Assembly (NCBI GenBank): GCA_020072565.1
Contig: JAIQGI010000031.1
Span: forward strand, 1-64,000
Length of the DNA: 64,000 nucleotides
Direction: 5' to 3'
Source of the DNA: Terriglobia bacterium
GTDB taxonomy: Bacteria > Acidobacteriota > UBA6911
This document shows, piece by piece, positions 26,051 through 35,461 of the stretch. Within the stretch, counting starts at the first letter, position 1; each line of letters begins with the position of its first letter. Under the pieces are notes generated by a model. That model ran no database searches. It worked only from the letters and a program-made list of their open reading frames with translations, and was not told where the DNA came from. The translations under genes and the position numbers were made by a program.

Positions 26051-26458
26051 ATGAACCTGATGATTCAAGTGAATCCGCAGGATGCGATACCGCTCTGGAA
26101 GCAGATCGAGGAGAGGTTCCGCCGGCTCGTTGCCTCCCGGGCTCTGCTTCCCGGTTCCCCGATTCCTTCCGTGCGCGATCTTGCACGGGAACTGCGCATC
26201 AATCCGGCAACCGTAGTTCGAGCCTACCAGCGACTCACCGAGGATGGCATCCTGAATGTCCGGCGTGGCGAGGGAACCTTTGTCGCGGACACCCCGCCGG
26301 CGATGCGAAAGATCGAAAGAGCTCGATTGCTCCGCGAGAGCGCGCTGCGCTATGTGAGCCTCGCGGCAACCATCGGCGCAACGGAAGAAGAGGCGGCAGT
26401 TGAGGTTGAAGCCGCATGGCAAAGCCTGGTTTGCGCACAGGGAGGAGGCGGGAAGTGA
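26051..26458 (+). CDS. GntR-family regulator, YtrA type
   Basis: This 135-residue protein has a winged helix (PLWKQIEERFRRLVASRALL, then IPSVRDLARELRINPATVVR and GTFVAD) and only a short C-terminal helical tail. That is the layout of YtrA-subfamily regulators, which repress the ABC transporter genes they precede. The next gene starts at GTG 26455, overlapping its stop by four bases, so the operon is tightly coupled. A GGAGG-rich leader precedes ATG 26051; ATG 26060 is also possible. Autoregulation is likely by family precedent. The inducer is unknown. Confidence 0.88.
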   Translation: MNLMIQVNPQDAIPLWKQIEERFRRLVASRALLPGSPIPSVRDLARELRINPATVVRAYQRLTEDGILNVRRGEGTFVADTPPAMRKIERARLLRESALRYVSLAATIGATEEEAAVEVEAAWQSLVCAQGGGGK

Positions 26459-27378
26459 AAGCGGAAGACGCTGTGGTGCGTGTTGAGAATCTCACAGTCC
26501 GATACGGCAGCAAAACCGCGTGTGCGGACATTTCTCTCGCGATCCCGCGAGGATCGGTCTACGCGCTGTTGGGGCGCAACGCCGCGGGCAAATCTTCCCT
26601 TGTGCGTTGCCTCGTCGGCCAGCAGAAACCGCAGTCGGGCGGCGCGTTCCTTTTCGGAAGACAAGTGTGGAGCAACCGCACCCAGGCGATGAAAAAGGTG
26701 GGAGTGGTGCCGGAAGAGCCCGATGCGCCTCCTGAAATGACAGCGAAGCAGCTCGCGGCCTTTTGCTCCCGCCTCTACCTTGGCTGGGACCATGAATCGT
26801 TTGCGGCGCGCCTCACACGTTTCCGGATCCCCTGGAATGACCCTTTCAAGAATCTCTCCAAAGGACAGAAAGCGATGCTCCTCTTCTCGCTTGCCCTTGC
26901 TCCCCACCCGGAGCTCCTGGTGCTGGATGATCCGACGGTCGGGCTGGATGCCGTGGCGCGGAAAGCAACCCTCGAGGATCTGGTGGGCGACTTGGCCGAC
27001 CGGGCGCCTACGGTCCTGGTGGCGACCCACGATCTGCAGGGAATCGAGGGAATTGCTGACCGGGTGGGAATCCTCAAGGAAGGCCGGCTGTTACTGAACA
27101 CACAGTTGGAAGATCTGAAGTCGCGGTATCGCAAGATCAGATACCTGAGGAAAAGCGACCGGGCCGTGACCACGCCATGTGCGGAGCTGGAATCATTTGC
27201 AGCTGTCAATGTGCGCTGGAGCAGCACGGGTGTCGAAACCGTAGTTTCGGATTTTGACGAAAACAGGTTCGAGCGATTCCGTTGCTCCAACGAAGGCCAC
27301 GAGGCGGAAGCCTCGCCGATGTCTCTCGAGGAGATTTTCGTTGCCGTAGCCGGAGAAGAAACGGGGGGCGCATCATGA
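26455..27378 (+). CDS. ABC transporter ATP-binding subunit
   Basis: This 307-residue protein has Walker A GRNAAGKSS, Q-loop, an LSKGQK signature and Walker B LLVLDDPTVGLD, with Asp where many ABC ATPases have the catalytic Glu, as in some YtrB/BcrA-like subunits. The C-terminal 80 residues form an extra regulatory-type domain. It starts at GTG 26455 overlapping the regulator stop (GTGA), with GGAGG upstream; the frame opens earlier at 26416. It pairs with the permease that follows by four-base overlap. The complex likely exports a hydrophobic or cationic compound, or acts in envelope stress as YtrBC does. Confidence 0.88.
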   Translation: MKAEDAVVRVENLTVRYGSKTACADISLAIPRGSVYALLGRNAAGKSSLVRCLVGQQKPQSGGAFLFGRQVWSNRTQAMKKVGVVPEEPDAPPEMTAKQLAAFCSRLYLGWDHESFAARLTRFRIPWNDPFKNLSKGQKAMLLFSLALAPHPELLVLDDPTVGLDAVARKATLEDLVGDLADRAPTVLVATHDLQGIEGIADRVGILKEGRLLLNTQLEDLKSRYRKIRYLRKSDRAVTTPCAELESFAAVNVRWSSTGVETVVSDFDENRFERFRCSNEGHEAEASPMSLEEIFVAVAGEETGGAS

Positions 27379-29399
27379 AATGCCTGTTCTTGGTCGCACG
27401 CCGCGAGATCGCCGCGAATAGCCACATACTTTTCGTTGCGTCAGCGATCGGATTGCTGCCTCTCCTCCTCCCCTTTGCGCCAGGGTTGGATCTCTGGCCC
27501 TATGCGGTGGTCCGGAGCGTGAGTTCAGTATTTTGCGCTGTTGCCTTGGCTTTCATGCTGAGTGTCGCTCTCGGATGGTCGGTTATCGGGAAGGACCTTG
27601 CAGAACGCCGTTTGAGCTTTTACTTTTCAAGACCCATACCCTCAGGTGCTATCTGGGGAGGAAGGTTTCTTGGTGCCGCACTGATAGTCCTGGTTGCTGG
27701 GATTCTGGAGCTCCTCCCCGCTGCACTGTTGAGCGGAGATATGTTCCAAACGGTTGTGCATTGGATGGGATCTCTGATGAGTTGGCTGCGATCGCCATAC
27801 AGGAGCCTGCCGTGGCTGCACATGTTGCCGCCTTCCTCCTGGTGGTGGCTTTTCCCTGCAGTCGTTGGCGCAATCTGCATCTTTTTGCTCGCTTTCTCAC
27901 ATGCGCTGGGAATTATCGTGCGTTCGCGATCCGCTTGGGCAGCGTTGCACTTTCCTTTGATCTTCTGCGCTGTTTTATGGGCAGCAGGTTCCGCGCGCAG
28001 ACTCATGGAGGGTCACGCGATCAAGCTCCTGTTCTGCTCCGGAGTTCTGCTGGCCTGCGTCGTCATGGTGGCGCTCTGGGCGGCTCTGGGAACGCAGGTA
28101 TCCCTGGGCAGAACCGAGCCACAGCGCGGTCATCACGTTCTCTCCCGAGTTCTCTGGCCTTTGATCTTTGTGGGGCTGCTCGGCTTCGATGTCTGTTCCC
28201 GTTGGATCGTGAACGCCGCCATCCAGGATCTGGTCAAAGTATGGGCTGTGGGAGGAACGAACAACGGGACGTGGATTTCGGTGTCCGGCCGCGCCGCAAA
28301 CCGGGGCAATTACAATGCCACCTTCGTGTTCGATACCGCTACAGGACGCTCGTTGAGAACCGGCGCTGCGGAGGGCGGCGGATGGACGCAAGACTTGCCG
28401 CTGATCTCCCGGAACGGAAATCGGGCCGTCTGGCTCAAGCGGAACGACGCCAATGGAATTCAGTCGCTTTTCACGGCCGATCTGGATGCTCGTTCTCCCG
28501 AACCGGTCCGAGTCTCAATCCCCATCAGCGGGATCACGGAATTGGCAATCTCCGGCGATGGGACACGCGTTGCTCTGCTGCAGACGAATCTTGTCGGCAT
28601 TTACAGACTCCCGCAGGGGGAATTCGTGGGCGGCACGTCGCTGCACTGCCCGGATACCGTCGCCTCCGCCGTGCAATTTCTGGCGGCGGACATGGTGCGT
28701 ATCTATGTCTCGAGCAGCGACACGCGCGTACCCGGATCCTCACGCATCGAAATCCTCGAATTCGAAGCCGCCGCGAAAATCGTCAAGACTACTGGAAGAA
28801 TCTTGGCTTTCACCTTCGTCTTCCTGCCCTCTGACCCGTCGCTGCAAAGGATGGCAGTTTGGCGCATGGGGCGCCAAGGCGTGCAGGTTTCGCTCTGCGA
28901 TGCCCGGACCGGTGAAGAAAGGAAGGGTCTCTTGCCCGAGGGGATTACAGGTGCCTTCCCGCATTTCATCTCGGACGGGAGAGTCGTGATCCTGAACAAG
29001 CAGGAACAGGGCCGCGCCCGGATGCACGTATTCAGCTCGGAGGGTGACTTAGAGCGCGTCATCGAACTTCCCGGAACTGCGGCCATCCTCGGGACAGAAT
29101 ACGCGCCGGCACGCCTGGTCGTAGCTGTGTCGCAGGACCCGCACCGGCCGGACTGGGCTCTTTACCTCGTCGATCTCGGAAATGGGGAAACGCACCGCAG
29201 CGCGGGCAACCTCCGGCCCATTAATTTGGGTGATTACCGTCCCCCTGTCTTTAGATGCGGCGCCAGCACTCCAGGGGGTTTGGAGAGCCACCTCTACATG
29301 TCGCCAGAACTCGGGCTCGTCCAGTTTGATCCGCTGAGCGGGACAGAACGCACGCTCATCGGATCCGCCGATCTCGCGGCTAGGCGGACAAACCGATAA
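27375..29399 (+). CDS. ABC-2 type permease fused to an extracytoplasmic WD-like domain
   Basis: This 674-residue protein starts at an ATG overlapping the ATPase stop by four bases. Residues 1-270 contain about six membrane helices of ABC-2 permease type (RREIAANSHILFVASAIGLL, KDLAERRLSFYFSRPI, ALGIIVRSRSAW). Residues about 290-670 are soluble beta-strand repeats such as GTRVALLQTNLVGIY and DLERVIELPG. These look like blades of a beta-propeller and lie on the outer face if the helix count is right. The fusion is odd: such permeases normally end after the helices. The propeller may sense or capture the transported substrate. Confidence 0.75.
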   Translation: MKCLFLVARREIAANSHILFVASAIGLLPLLLPFAPGLDLWPYAVVRSVSSVFCAVALAFMLSVALGWSVIGKDLAERRLSFYFSRPIPSGAIWGGRFLGAALIVLVAGILELLPAALLSGDMFQTVVHWMGSLMSWLRSPYRSLPWLHMLPPSSWWWLFPAVVGAICIFLLAFSHALGIIVRSRSAWAALHFPLIFCAVLWAAGSARRLMEGHAIKLLFCSGVLLACVVMVALWAALGTQVSLGRTEPQRGHHVLSRVLWPLIFVGLLGFDVCSRWIVNAAIQDLVKVWAVGGTNNGTWISVSGRAANRGNYNATFVFDTATGRSLRTGAAEGGGWTQDLPLISRNGNRAVWLKRNDANGIQSLFTADLDARSPEPVRVSIPISGITELAISGDGTRVALLQTNLVGIYRLPQGEFVGGTSLHCPDTVASAVQFLAADMVRIYVSSSDTRVPGSSRIEILEFEAAAKIVKTTGRILAFTFVFLPSDPSLQRMAVWRMGRQGVQVSLCDARTGEERKGLLPEGITGAFPHFISDGRVVILNKQEQGRARMHVFSSEGDLERVIELPGTAAILGTEYAPARLVVAVSQDPHRPDWALYLVDLGNGETHRSAGNLRPINLGDYRPPVFRCGASTPGGLESHLYMSPELGLVQFDPLSGTERTLIGSADLAARRTNR

Positions 29400-29731
29400 A
29401 AAGCTCGTGAAGCCCTCCCCAGGAGCTTCCCCAAACGAGCCACGAGAACTCGAAAGCTCAAAGAATCCCAGGAGACGTGTCGATCGGCATTCCTGGGGAT
29501 GCGTGCGGGTGCGAATTTGCGCCTGCCCGCGTGAGCGACTCGCATGGAAAAACAGAACTGATCCTGCTGCTTCTTGCTCCCGCGCCCCATTTCACTCTGT
29601 TCCGGGGCAGCGCGGCAATCAGCCGGGGCGCGATTGAAAGTCCCTGCATCTTGCGCAACATCTCCTGCTGGATTTCAATAATAGGGTGAGAGGACGTCCA
29701 ACGAGGTAATCATGTTCCACAGGAGGATCCG
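29400..29731. other. Gene-free stretch
   Basis: Only short overlapping frames. CTCGTG and CACGAG near 29403 and 29441 could form a small hairpin after the permease gene, without a T-run. No gene was recognised. The alcohol dehydrogenase remnant begins next. Confidence 0.4.
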
Positions 29732-29947
29732 ATGGAGGTCGTGGTGCCGACGCTTCTCAGCGGGCGCACGATCTCCGGCTGGCCTTCGGGTAATCCCAAG
29801 GACTCGGAGGACACCATGAATTTCAGCGCGTTGAGAGGGATACGAGCCATGGTTGAGACCTTCCCTTTGGAGGATGCCGCAAAGGCCTACGAACGCATGC
29901 TGGCCAACAAAGTGAGATTTCGCGCCGTCCTGACCATGAAGTCCTGA
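29732..29947 (+). pseudogene. Zinc-type alcohol dehydrogenase, C-terminal remnant
   Basis: The 71-residue frame reads GRTISGWPSGNPKDSEDTMN, then FSALRGIRAMVETFPLEDAA and AYERMLANKVRFRAVLTM. This is the characteristic end of medium-chain, zinc-dependent alcohol dehydrogenases. The nucleotide-binding and catalytic domains (some 270 residues) are missing. An AGGAGG precedes ATG by chance or as a relic, but a protein this short would not fold as an enzyme. A deletion remnant between the ABC operon and the purine genes is the best reading. Confidence 0.85.
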
Positions 29948-30010
29948 CAGGCACTCTCTATCGAGCCTCGGATTACTGAAGGCAGAACAAGGGGCTGTCG
30001 CCTTCCTCTT

Positions 30011-31408
30011 TCATTCGGCTCCATCCCAGCAATAAGTGCAGAGTTTCTCCTTGGGGAGGCCGATTGCAGCCACGAGGTCATCGAGTTTTTGATATTGGAG
30101 CGTGGTCAGGTGGAGTCGCGCGCGGATGCGCTCCACCATGGCACAATATTTGCCGCTGTCCGGATTGGAGTACTGCTCCAGATGGGCATCGCTGCTCCCT
30201 TCGAGCTCTCTGACGGCCTTGCGTCCCGCCAGGTCCAACTCCGAACGCGAGCGTGAAAAATTCAGGAACTTGCATCCGAACACGAGCGGCGGGCAGGCAG
30301 GCCGCATATGGACTTCGTGCGCGCCGCAGTCGTAAAGGCGCCGGATGGTATCCTGGAGCTGCGTGCCGCGGACGATGGAGTCTTCGGCGAAGAGGATTCG
30401 CTTGCCTTCGATCAGCTCCCGCACCGGGATGAGCTTCATGCGGGCCACAAGGTCGCGCACGCGCTGGTCGACGGGCATGAAGCTGCGCGGCCAGGTCGGC
30501 GTATATTTGACATAAGGGCGCACGTAGGGAACGCCTGCCGTGTTCGCGTAGCCGATGGCGTGAGCCACACCCGAATCCGGAATGCCTGCCACGCAGTCCA
30601 CCTGCACAGTGTCGTTGCGCGCGAGTGCGGCGCCGCAGCGGTAGCGGGTCGCCTCCACATTGATGCCCTCGTAGCACGACGCGGGGTAGCCGTAGTAGAC
30701 CCATAGAAACGAGCAGATCTGCAGCCTCTTGCCCGGCGCCTTCTTGGTCTCAATCCCGTCTTCCTTAACGAGCACGACCTCGCCGGGGCCCAGATAGCGC
30801 TCGATCTCGTATCCCAGGTTCGGGAAGGCACAGGTCTCGGATGTCACCGCGCAAGCCCCGTTTCTCCGGCCGATGACGACGGGGGTGCGTCCGAGCCGGT
30901 CCCTGCCGGCGTAAATACCGCGGTCGGTTAGCAGCAGCAGGGAGCACGATCCTCGGATGGTCGCGAGTGCGCGCTCGATGCCGTCTTCAAACGTGGCCTC
31001 CTGGTTGATGAGGGTGGCAATCAGTTCGGTCGGATTGATCTCGCCACCGCTCATTTCGGAGAAGTGCGCCTTCTGGAGGTAAGCCTGACCCATCAGCTCC
31101 CGCGCATTGCCGACCACCCCTACCGTTACGATGGCATACACACCGAGATGCGAGCCGATGATAAGCGGCTGGTCTTCATAATCGCTGATAATGCCGATAC
31201 CGCTGCGGCCTTGCATCTTCTGTATGTCGTCCCCGAACTTCGAGCGGAACTGGGCGTTGCTGATATCGTGGATGTAGCGGGCGATGCTGCCGCTGTTCAT
31301 GACTGCGAGCCCGCCGCGGCAAGTTCCCAGGTGAGAATGGTAGTCCGTGCCGAAAAACAGATCCGTGACGCAATCGTCTCTGGAGGCGACCCCAAACAAA
31401 CCGCCCAT
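30011..31408 (-). CDS. Amidophosphoribosyltransferase-like protein lacking the catalytic Cys
   Basis: This 465-residue protein has the PurF layout: an N-terminal glutaminase (Ntn) domain and a C-terminal phosphoribosyltransferase domain with VAGIPDSGV and the PRPP loop LFAEDSIVRGTQL. Normal PurF begins, after Met or a propeptide, with a Cys nucleophile (CGIxG). Here the start, fixed by GAGGAGGG five bases before ATG 31408, gives MGGLFG: Gly replaces Cys. The usual LQHRGQ is also changed, to GTDYHSHLGTCRGG. Glutamine hydrolysis at the N-terminus is therefore not expected; phosphoribosylation with free ammonia or another role is possible. Gene is divergent from PurL, so a purine role is likely. 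Confidence 0.85.
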   Translation of the reverse strand: MGGLFGVASRDDCVTDLFFGTDYHSHLGTCRGGLAVMNSGSIARYIHDISNAQFRSKFGDDIQKMQGRSGIGIISDYEDQPLIIGSHLGVYAIVTVGVVGNARELMGQAYLQKAHFSEMSGGEINPTELIATLINQEATFEDGIERALATIRGSCSLLLLTDRGIYAGRDRLGRTPVVIGRRNGACAVTSETCAFPNLGYEIERYLGPGEVVLVKEDGIETKKAPGKRLQICSFLWVYYGYPASCYEGINVEATRYRCGAALARNDTVQVDCVAGIPDSGVAHAIGYANTAGVPYVRPYVKYTPTWPRSFMPVDQRVRDLVARMKLIPVRELIEGKRILFAEDSIVRGTQLQDTIRRLYDCGAHEVHMRPACPPLVFGCKFLNFSRSRSELDLAGRKAVRELEGSSDAHLEQYSNPDSGKYCAMVERIRARLHLTTLQYQKLDDLVAAIGLPKEKLCTYCWDGAE

Positions 31409-31622
31409 AGTTGCCCTCCTCAAAATGATTGGGCCCGCATTGTCGCATGCTCTGAATCCCGAAACCACGAGTTTTCGATGTTTTCCCGGTCCGGCAGTAT
31501 CCCAGTGCGCCGGTTTTCGATGAGATCGGGTTTCTCCGCATCGTGAAGTTCCGGCAGCCGGGGAAATGCTCGTGAAATTCGCGGTCAAAGATTGTAAAGT
31601 TACATGCTTCGGGGAGCGAAAA

Positions 31623-34600
31623 GTGAGTCTCATACGACGGTTCTACCGGCTGGTCGGCAAAGATCACGAGAATTGTTTCTACGTCGAGGTCGGCGGGCCG
31701 CTGCTCTCGCATGAACTGTCAATCCTGAGATGGCTGCTCGCAGAGACCTTCGAACCTCGAAAGCTGAGTGACAAGTCGTTTCTCGCGGCCGGCATTGGCG
31801 AAACGGTCGAGGTTGGCCCCCGCCTCAACTTCGAAACCGCCTTCTCCACCAATTCAGTGGCGATTTGCCGGTCCTGCGGCTTGCACAAAGTCTCACGTGT
31901 CGAGAAGTCGCGGCGCTGGATCCTGCCGCAGCACGAAGACCGGAGCCGCTTCCTCGCCGGCCATCACGACCGCATGACCGAATGCCCGTATCCGTCCGCT
32001 CTCGAGAGCTTCGAAACCGGGCTCGTCCCCGAAGCGGTCCTCTCCATTCCCTTTCTCGAGAAAGGGCCGGAGGCGCTGCGCGCCATCAACCGCGAATTGG
32101 GCCTGGGGATGGACGAGTGGGATCTCAGCTTCTATCACGACCTTTTTGCCAACAAGTTCCGGCGCAATCCGACCATTGTCGAGTGCTTCCAGCTCGCACA
32201 AGCCAACAGCGAGCACTCGCGCCACTGGTTCTTCAAAGGCAAGCTGATCATCGACGGTAAGACCGCGCCCGAAACGCTGATGGAGATCATCAAGTCCACC
32301 CTGCGCGCCAATCCGTCCAACAGCGTGATCGCATTCAAAGACAACTCGAGCGGCATCCGGGGCCACGAAGTCGCCACTGTCATTCCGACAGTGCCTGGAA
32401 AATCCTCGCCGTTAGTCTGGTGGAACGGCACATACGACATCATCTTCACCGCGGAAACGCACAACTTTCCGAGCGGCGTGGCGCCCTTCCCCGGCGCGGA
32501 GACCGGGACCGGCGGGAGAATCCGGGACGTCCACGCGACCGGCAGGGGCGCGCTGGTAATCGCCGCCACCGCGGGCTATTGCGTGGGCAATCTCAACATC
32601 AGGGGATTTCCGATCCCGGGCGAAGACGGCTCGTTTGCCTATCCGGCCAACCTCGCCAGCCCCATGCAGATCCTGATCGGCGAGAGCAACGGCGCTTCGG
32701 ATTACGGCAACAAGTTCGGCGAACCCCTGATCCAGGGCTTTACCCGATCTTTCGGATTGCGTCTTCCGGACGGCACCCGCAGGGAATGGGTCAAGCCGAT
32801 CATGTTCACCGGCGGCGTCGGCCAGCTGGATTCCCGCCACATCCAGAAGGGCGAGCCGCGAGAAGGGATGCTGGTGATCCAGATCGGTGGTCCGGCTTAC
32901 CGGATCGGAATCGGAGGCGGGGCGGCGTCGAGCATGATCCAGGGTGAGAACAAGGAGGAGCTCGATTTCAGCGCCGTGCAGCGCGGTGATGCCGAAATGG
33001 AACAGAAGATGAATCGCGTCATCCGCGCGTGCGTCGAGATGGGGGAACGGAACCCGATCGTGAGCATCCACGATCAGGGAGCCGGAGGCCCGTGCAATGT
33101 TCTCACCGAGCTGGTAGATCCTGCAGGCGGACGAATCGAAATCCGGAACATCACACTCGGCGATCGGACGATGTCGGTGCTGGAAATCTGGGGCGCTGAA
33201 TATCAGGAACGTACGGCCCTGCTCTTGAACCCTGATCGGCTGGATGAGTTTCACTCGATTTGCGCGCGGGAGAAGGTAACCTGCGAAGTACTCGGCAAAG
33301 TGACCGGGGACGGGCGCATCGTGGTGCACGACGCCCAGGATGATTCCACGCCGGTGAATCTGGAACTCGCTCCCATCCTCACGAATATTCCCCAGAAAAC
33401 TTTCAAACTGGAACGTATCGGCCGGCGATCCGACCCGCTGCGCCTTCCGGTGAGTTTGCCGATCAGCGATGCGATGCAAATGATCTTTCGCCTGCCATCG
33501 GTCGGATCCAAGGGCTACCTGGTGAGAAAGGTCGATCGCTGCGTAACCGGGCTCGTGGCGCGCCAGCAATGTTGCGGTCCCTTGCACCTGCCGGTTTGCG
33601 ACGTGGCCGTCGCCGCACAGAGTCACTTCGGCATTACCGGCGCCGCGATCGCGATTGGCGAGCAACCGGTCAAGAGCCTTGTGAGCGTAGCTGCCGGAGT
33701 GCGCATGGCCGTGGCCGAAGCGCTGACAAACATGGTTTGGGCGCACATCTCCGACCTCTCCCACATCAAATGCTCCGTCAACTGGATGTGGGCCGCGAAG
33801 ACACCCGGAGAAGGGGCGGCGCTTTACGACGGAGCAGTTGCGCTGCGGGATCTGATGGTCACCCTGGGGATTGCAGCCGACGGCGGCAAGGACAGCCTGT
33901 CCATGGCCGCTCGTGTCGGCGATGAAGTGGTGAAAGCGCCCGGCCAGGTCGTCATCTCCGCATACGCCTCGATGCCCGATATCACACGCGTAATTACTCC
34001 CGACATCAAACATCCCGGCGAGAGCCGGCTGATGCTCCTCGATCTTGCTCCGGGGAAGAATCGGCTCGGAGGCTCAGCACTGGCGCAGGCTTTCGGACAG
34101 ACCGGGAACGAGTCGCCGGACGTGGAAGATCCTCAGCTTCTCAAGCAGGCGTTCCTGGCGGTGCAAAACCTCATCGCGCAGGGATTGATTCTCGCCGGGC
34201 ACGACCGTAGCGACGGCGGCCTCGCCACCACCGTTGCCGAGATGGCCATGTCCGGCAATTGCGGCGTCAGGATCATGCTGGAGGAAAAGACCGAATCTAT
34301 CCCACAGCTCTTTGCGGAAGAACTGGGGCTGGTGATTGAGCATCTGCCCCGCGATGAAGACCGGATCTGCGCCGTGCTGCGAACCGCGGGTGTGCCGTTC
34401 AGATCCCTGGGTGAGACGCAGGCGGATCGCAGAGTCGTGATGACGCGCGGCGGGCAGCCGGTGCTGGATATCGCCACGCCGGTTCTGCTTTGCTGGTGGG
34501 AGGAAATCAGCGATCAAATCGAACTGCTGCAGATGAACCCCGTCTGCGCGCGAGAGCAGGCCTCGAACCATGATCGCCCGGGCCCCCGGTATCGTCTCGG

Positions 34601-35447
34601 TTTTGAGCCGCAGCCGACGCCAGGGCCCATCCTGCTGCGGGAGCGGAAACCCAGGGTGGCGATTCTGCGCGAAGAGGGAAGCAACGGTGATCGGGAGATG
34701 ACCTCCGCCTTCTTTGCCGCAGGATTCGAGCCGTGGGACCTCACCATGTCGGACCTCCTGAACGGCGGCGTCTCGCTGGACGGGTTCCGGGGTCTGGTGT
34801 TCGTCGGCGGTTTCTCGTATGCCGACGTGCTCGACAGCGCCAAAGGGTGGGCGGGCATCATCCGCTTCCATGACCGGCTGCGTGAGATGTTCGATGCCTT
34901 CTATCGGAGCCCCGACACCTTCACACTCGGGGTCTGTAACGGCTGCCAGCTGATGGCGCTGCTCGGGTGGGTACCGTGGGCCGGGATCCCCGATACCACC
35001 CAGCCCAGGTTCATTCGGAACGCCTCGGAGAGGTTCGAGTCGCGTTGGGCGACGGTAAAGATCGTGAAGAGTCCGGCAATCATGTTCAAGGACATGGAGA
35101 ACTCAACTCTTGGAATCTGGGTGGCGCACGGGGAGGGGCGCATGTACTGTCCCGACCCCGGCATCCTGCAGGAAGTAAGAGAGAAAATGCTCGCACCCTG
35201 CTACTTCGTGGACGACGAAGGAATCCCGACGGAGAAATATCCTTTCAATCCCAACGGCTCGACTCTCGGCATCACGGCCTTCTGCTCCCCGGACGGCCGA
35301 CACCTGGCAATCATGCCGCATCCTGAGCGGTCGTTCCTGAAATGGCAATGGCCCTGGATCCCCGAATCCTGGAAGCACGATGTGCGGGTTTCCCCCTGGC
35401 TGCGGATGTTCCAGAACGCCCGCATCTGGTGCGATGGGAGTAAGTGA
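31623..35447 (+). CDS. purL: Phosphoribosylformylglycinamidine synthase, large single-chain PurL
   Basis: This 1,274-residue enzyme makes FGAM from FGAR, glutamine and ATP, step 4 of purine synthesis. It has an N-terminal PurS-like part, the FGAR signature (QLAQANSEHSRHWFFKG), two AIRS-type ATP-binding halves (GTGGRIRDVHATGRGA, then DGGKDSLSMA and HDRSDGGLATTVAE) and a C-terminal glutaminase domain from about residue 1,010 with nucleophile Cys in GVCNGCQLM and His in MPHPERSF. The GTG at 31623, six bases after GGGGAG, fits better than the ATG at 31566. It is divergent from the PurF-like gene across about 210 bases. Confidence 0.93.
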   Translation: MSLIRRFYRLVGKDHENCFYVEVGGPLLSHELSILRWLLAETFEPRKLSDKSFLAAGIGETVEVGPRLNFETAFSTNSVAICRSCGLHKVSRVEKSRRWILPQHEDRSRFLAGHHDRMTECPYPSALESFETGLVPEAVLSIPFLEKGPEALRAINRELGLGMDEWDLSFYHDLFANKFRRNPTIVECFQLAQANSEHSRHWFFKGKLIIDGKTAPETLMEIIKSTLRANPSNSVIAFKDNSSGIRGHEVATVIPTVPGKSSPLVWWNGTYDIIFTAETHNFPSGVAPFPGAETGTGGRIRDVHATGRGALVIAATAGYCVGNLNIRGFPIPGEDGSFAYPANLASPMQILIGESNGASDYGNKFGEPLIQGFTRSFGLRLPDGTRREWVKPIMFTGGVGQLDSRHIQKGEPREGMLVIQIGGPAYRIGIGGGAASSMIQGENKEELDFSAVQRGDAEMEQKMNRVIRACVEMGERNPIVSIHDQGAGGPCNVLTELVDPAGGRIEIRNITLGDRTMSVLEIWGAEYQERTALLLNPDRLDEFHSICAREKVTCEVLGKVTGDGRIVVHDAQDDSTPVNLELAPILTNIPQKTFKLERIGRRSDPLRLPVSLPISDAMQMIFRLPSVGSKGYLVRKVDRCVTGLVARQQCCGPLHLPVCDVAVAAQSHFGITGAAIAIGEQPVKSLVSVAAGVRMAVAEALTNMVWAHISDLSHIKCSVNWMWAAKTPGEGAALYDGAVALRDLMVTLGIAADGGKDSLSMAARVGDEVVKAPGQVVISAYASMPDITRVITPDIKHPGESRLMLLDLAPGKNRLGGSALAQAFGQTGNESPDVEDPQLLKQAFLAVQNLIAQGLILAGHDRSDGGLATTVAEMAMSGNCGVRIMLEEKTESIPQLFAEELGLVIEHLPRDEDRICAVLRTAGVPFRSLGETQADRRVVMTRGGQPVLDIATPVLLCWWEEISDQIELLQMNPVCAREQASNHDRPGPRYRLGFEPQPTPGPILLRERKPRVAILREEGSNGDREMTSAFFAAGFEPWDLTMSDLLNGGVSLDGFRGLVFVGGFSYADVLDSAKGWAGIIRFHDRLREMFDAFYRSPDTFTLGVCNGCQLMALLGWVPWAGIPDTTQPRFIRNASERFESRWATVKIVKSPAIMFKDMENSTLGIWVAHGEGRMYCPDPGILQEVREKMLAPCYFVDDEGIPTEKYPFNPNGSTLGITAFCSPDGRHLAIMPHPERSFLKWQWPWIPESWKHDVRVSPWLRMFQNARIWCDGSK

Positions 35448-35461
35448 TCCTGAGAGTGCTT

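Noticed and set aside
29458-29700. Minus-strand frame with EIQQEMLRKMQGL stretch after the permease gene
   Set aside because: Looks helical for about 15 residues only, then turns random; no start signal and no family recognised.
32412-34013. Minus-strand 533-residue open frame inside purL
   Set aside because: Antisense shadow; PurL motifs on the plus strand are complete.
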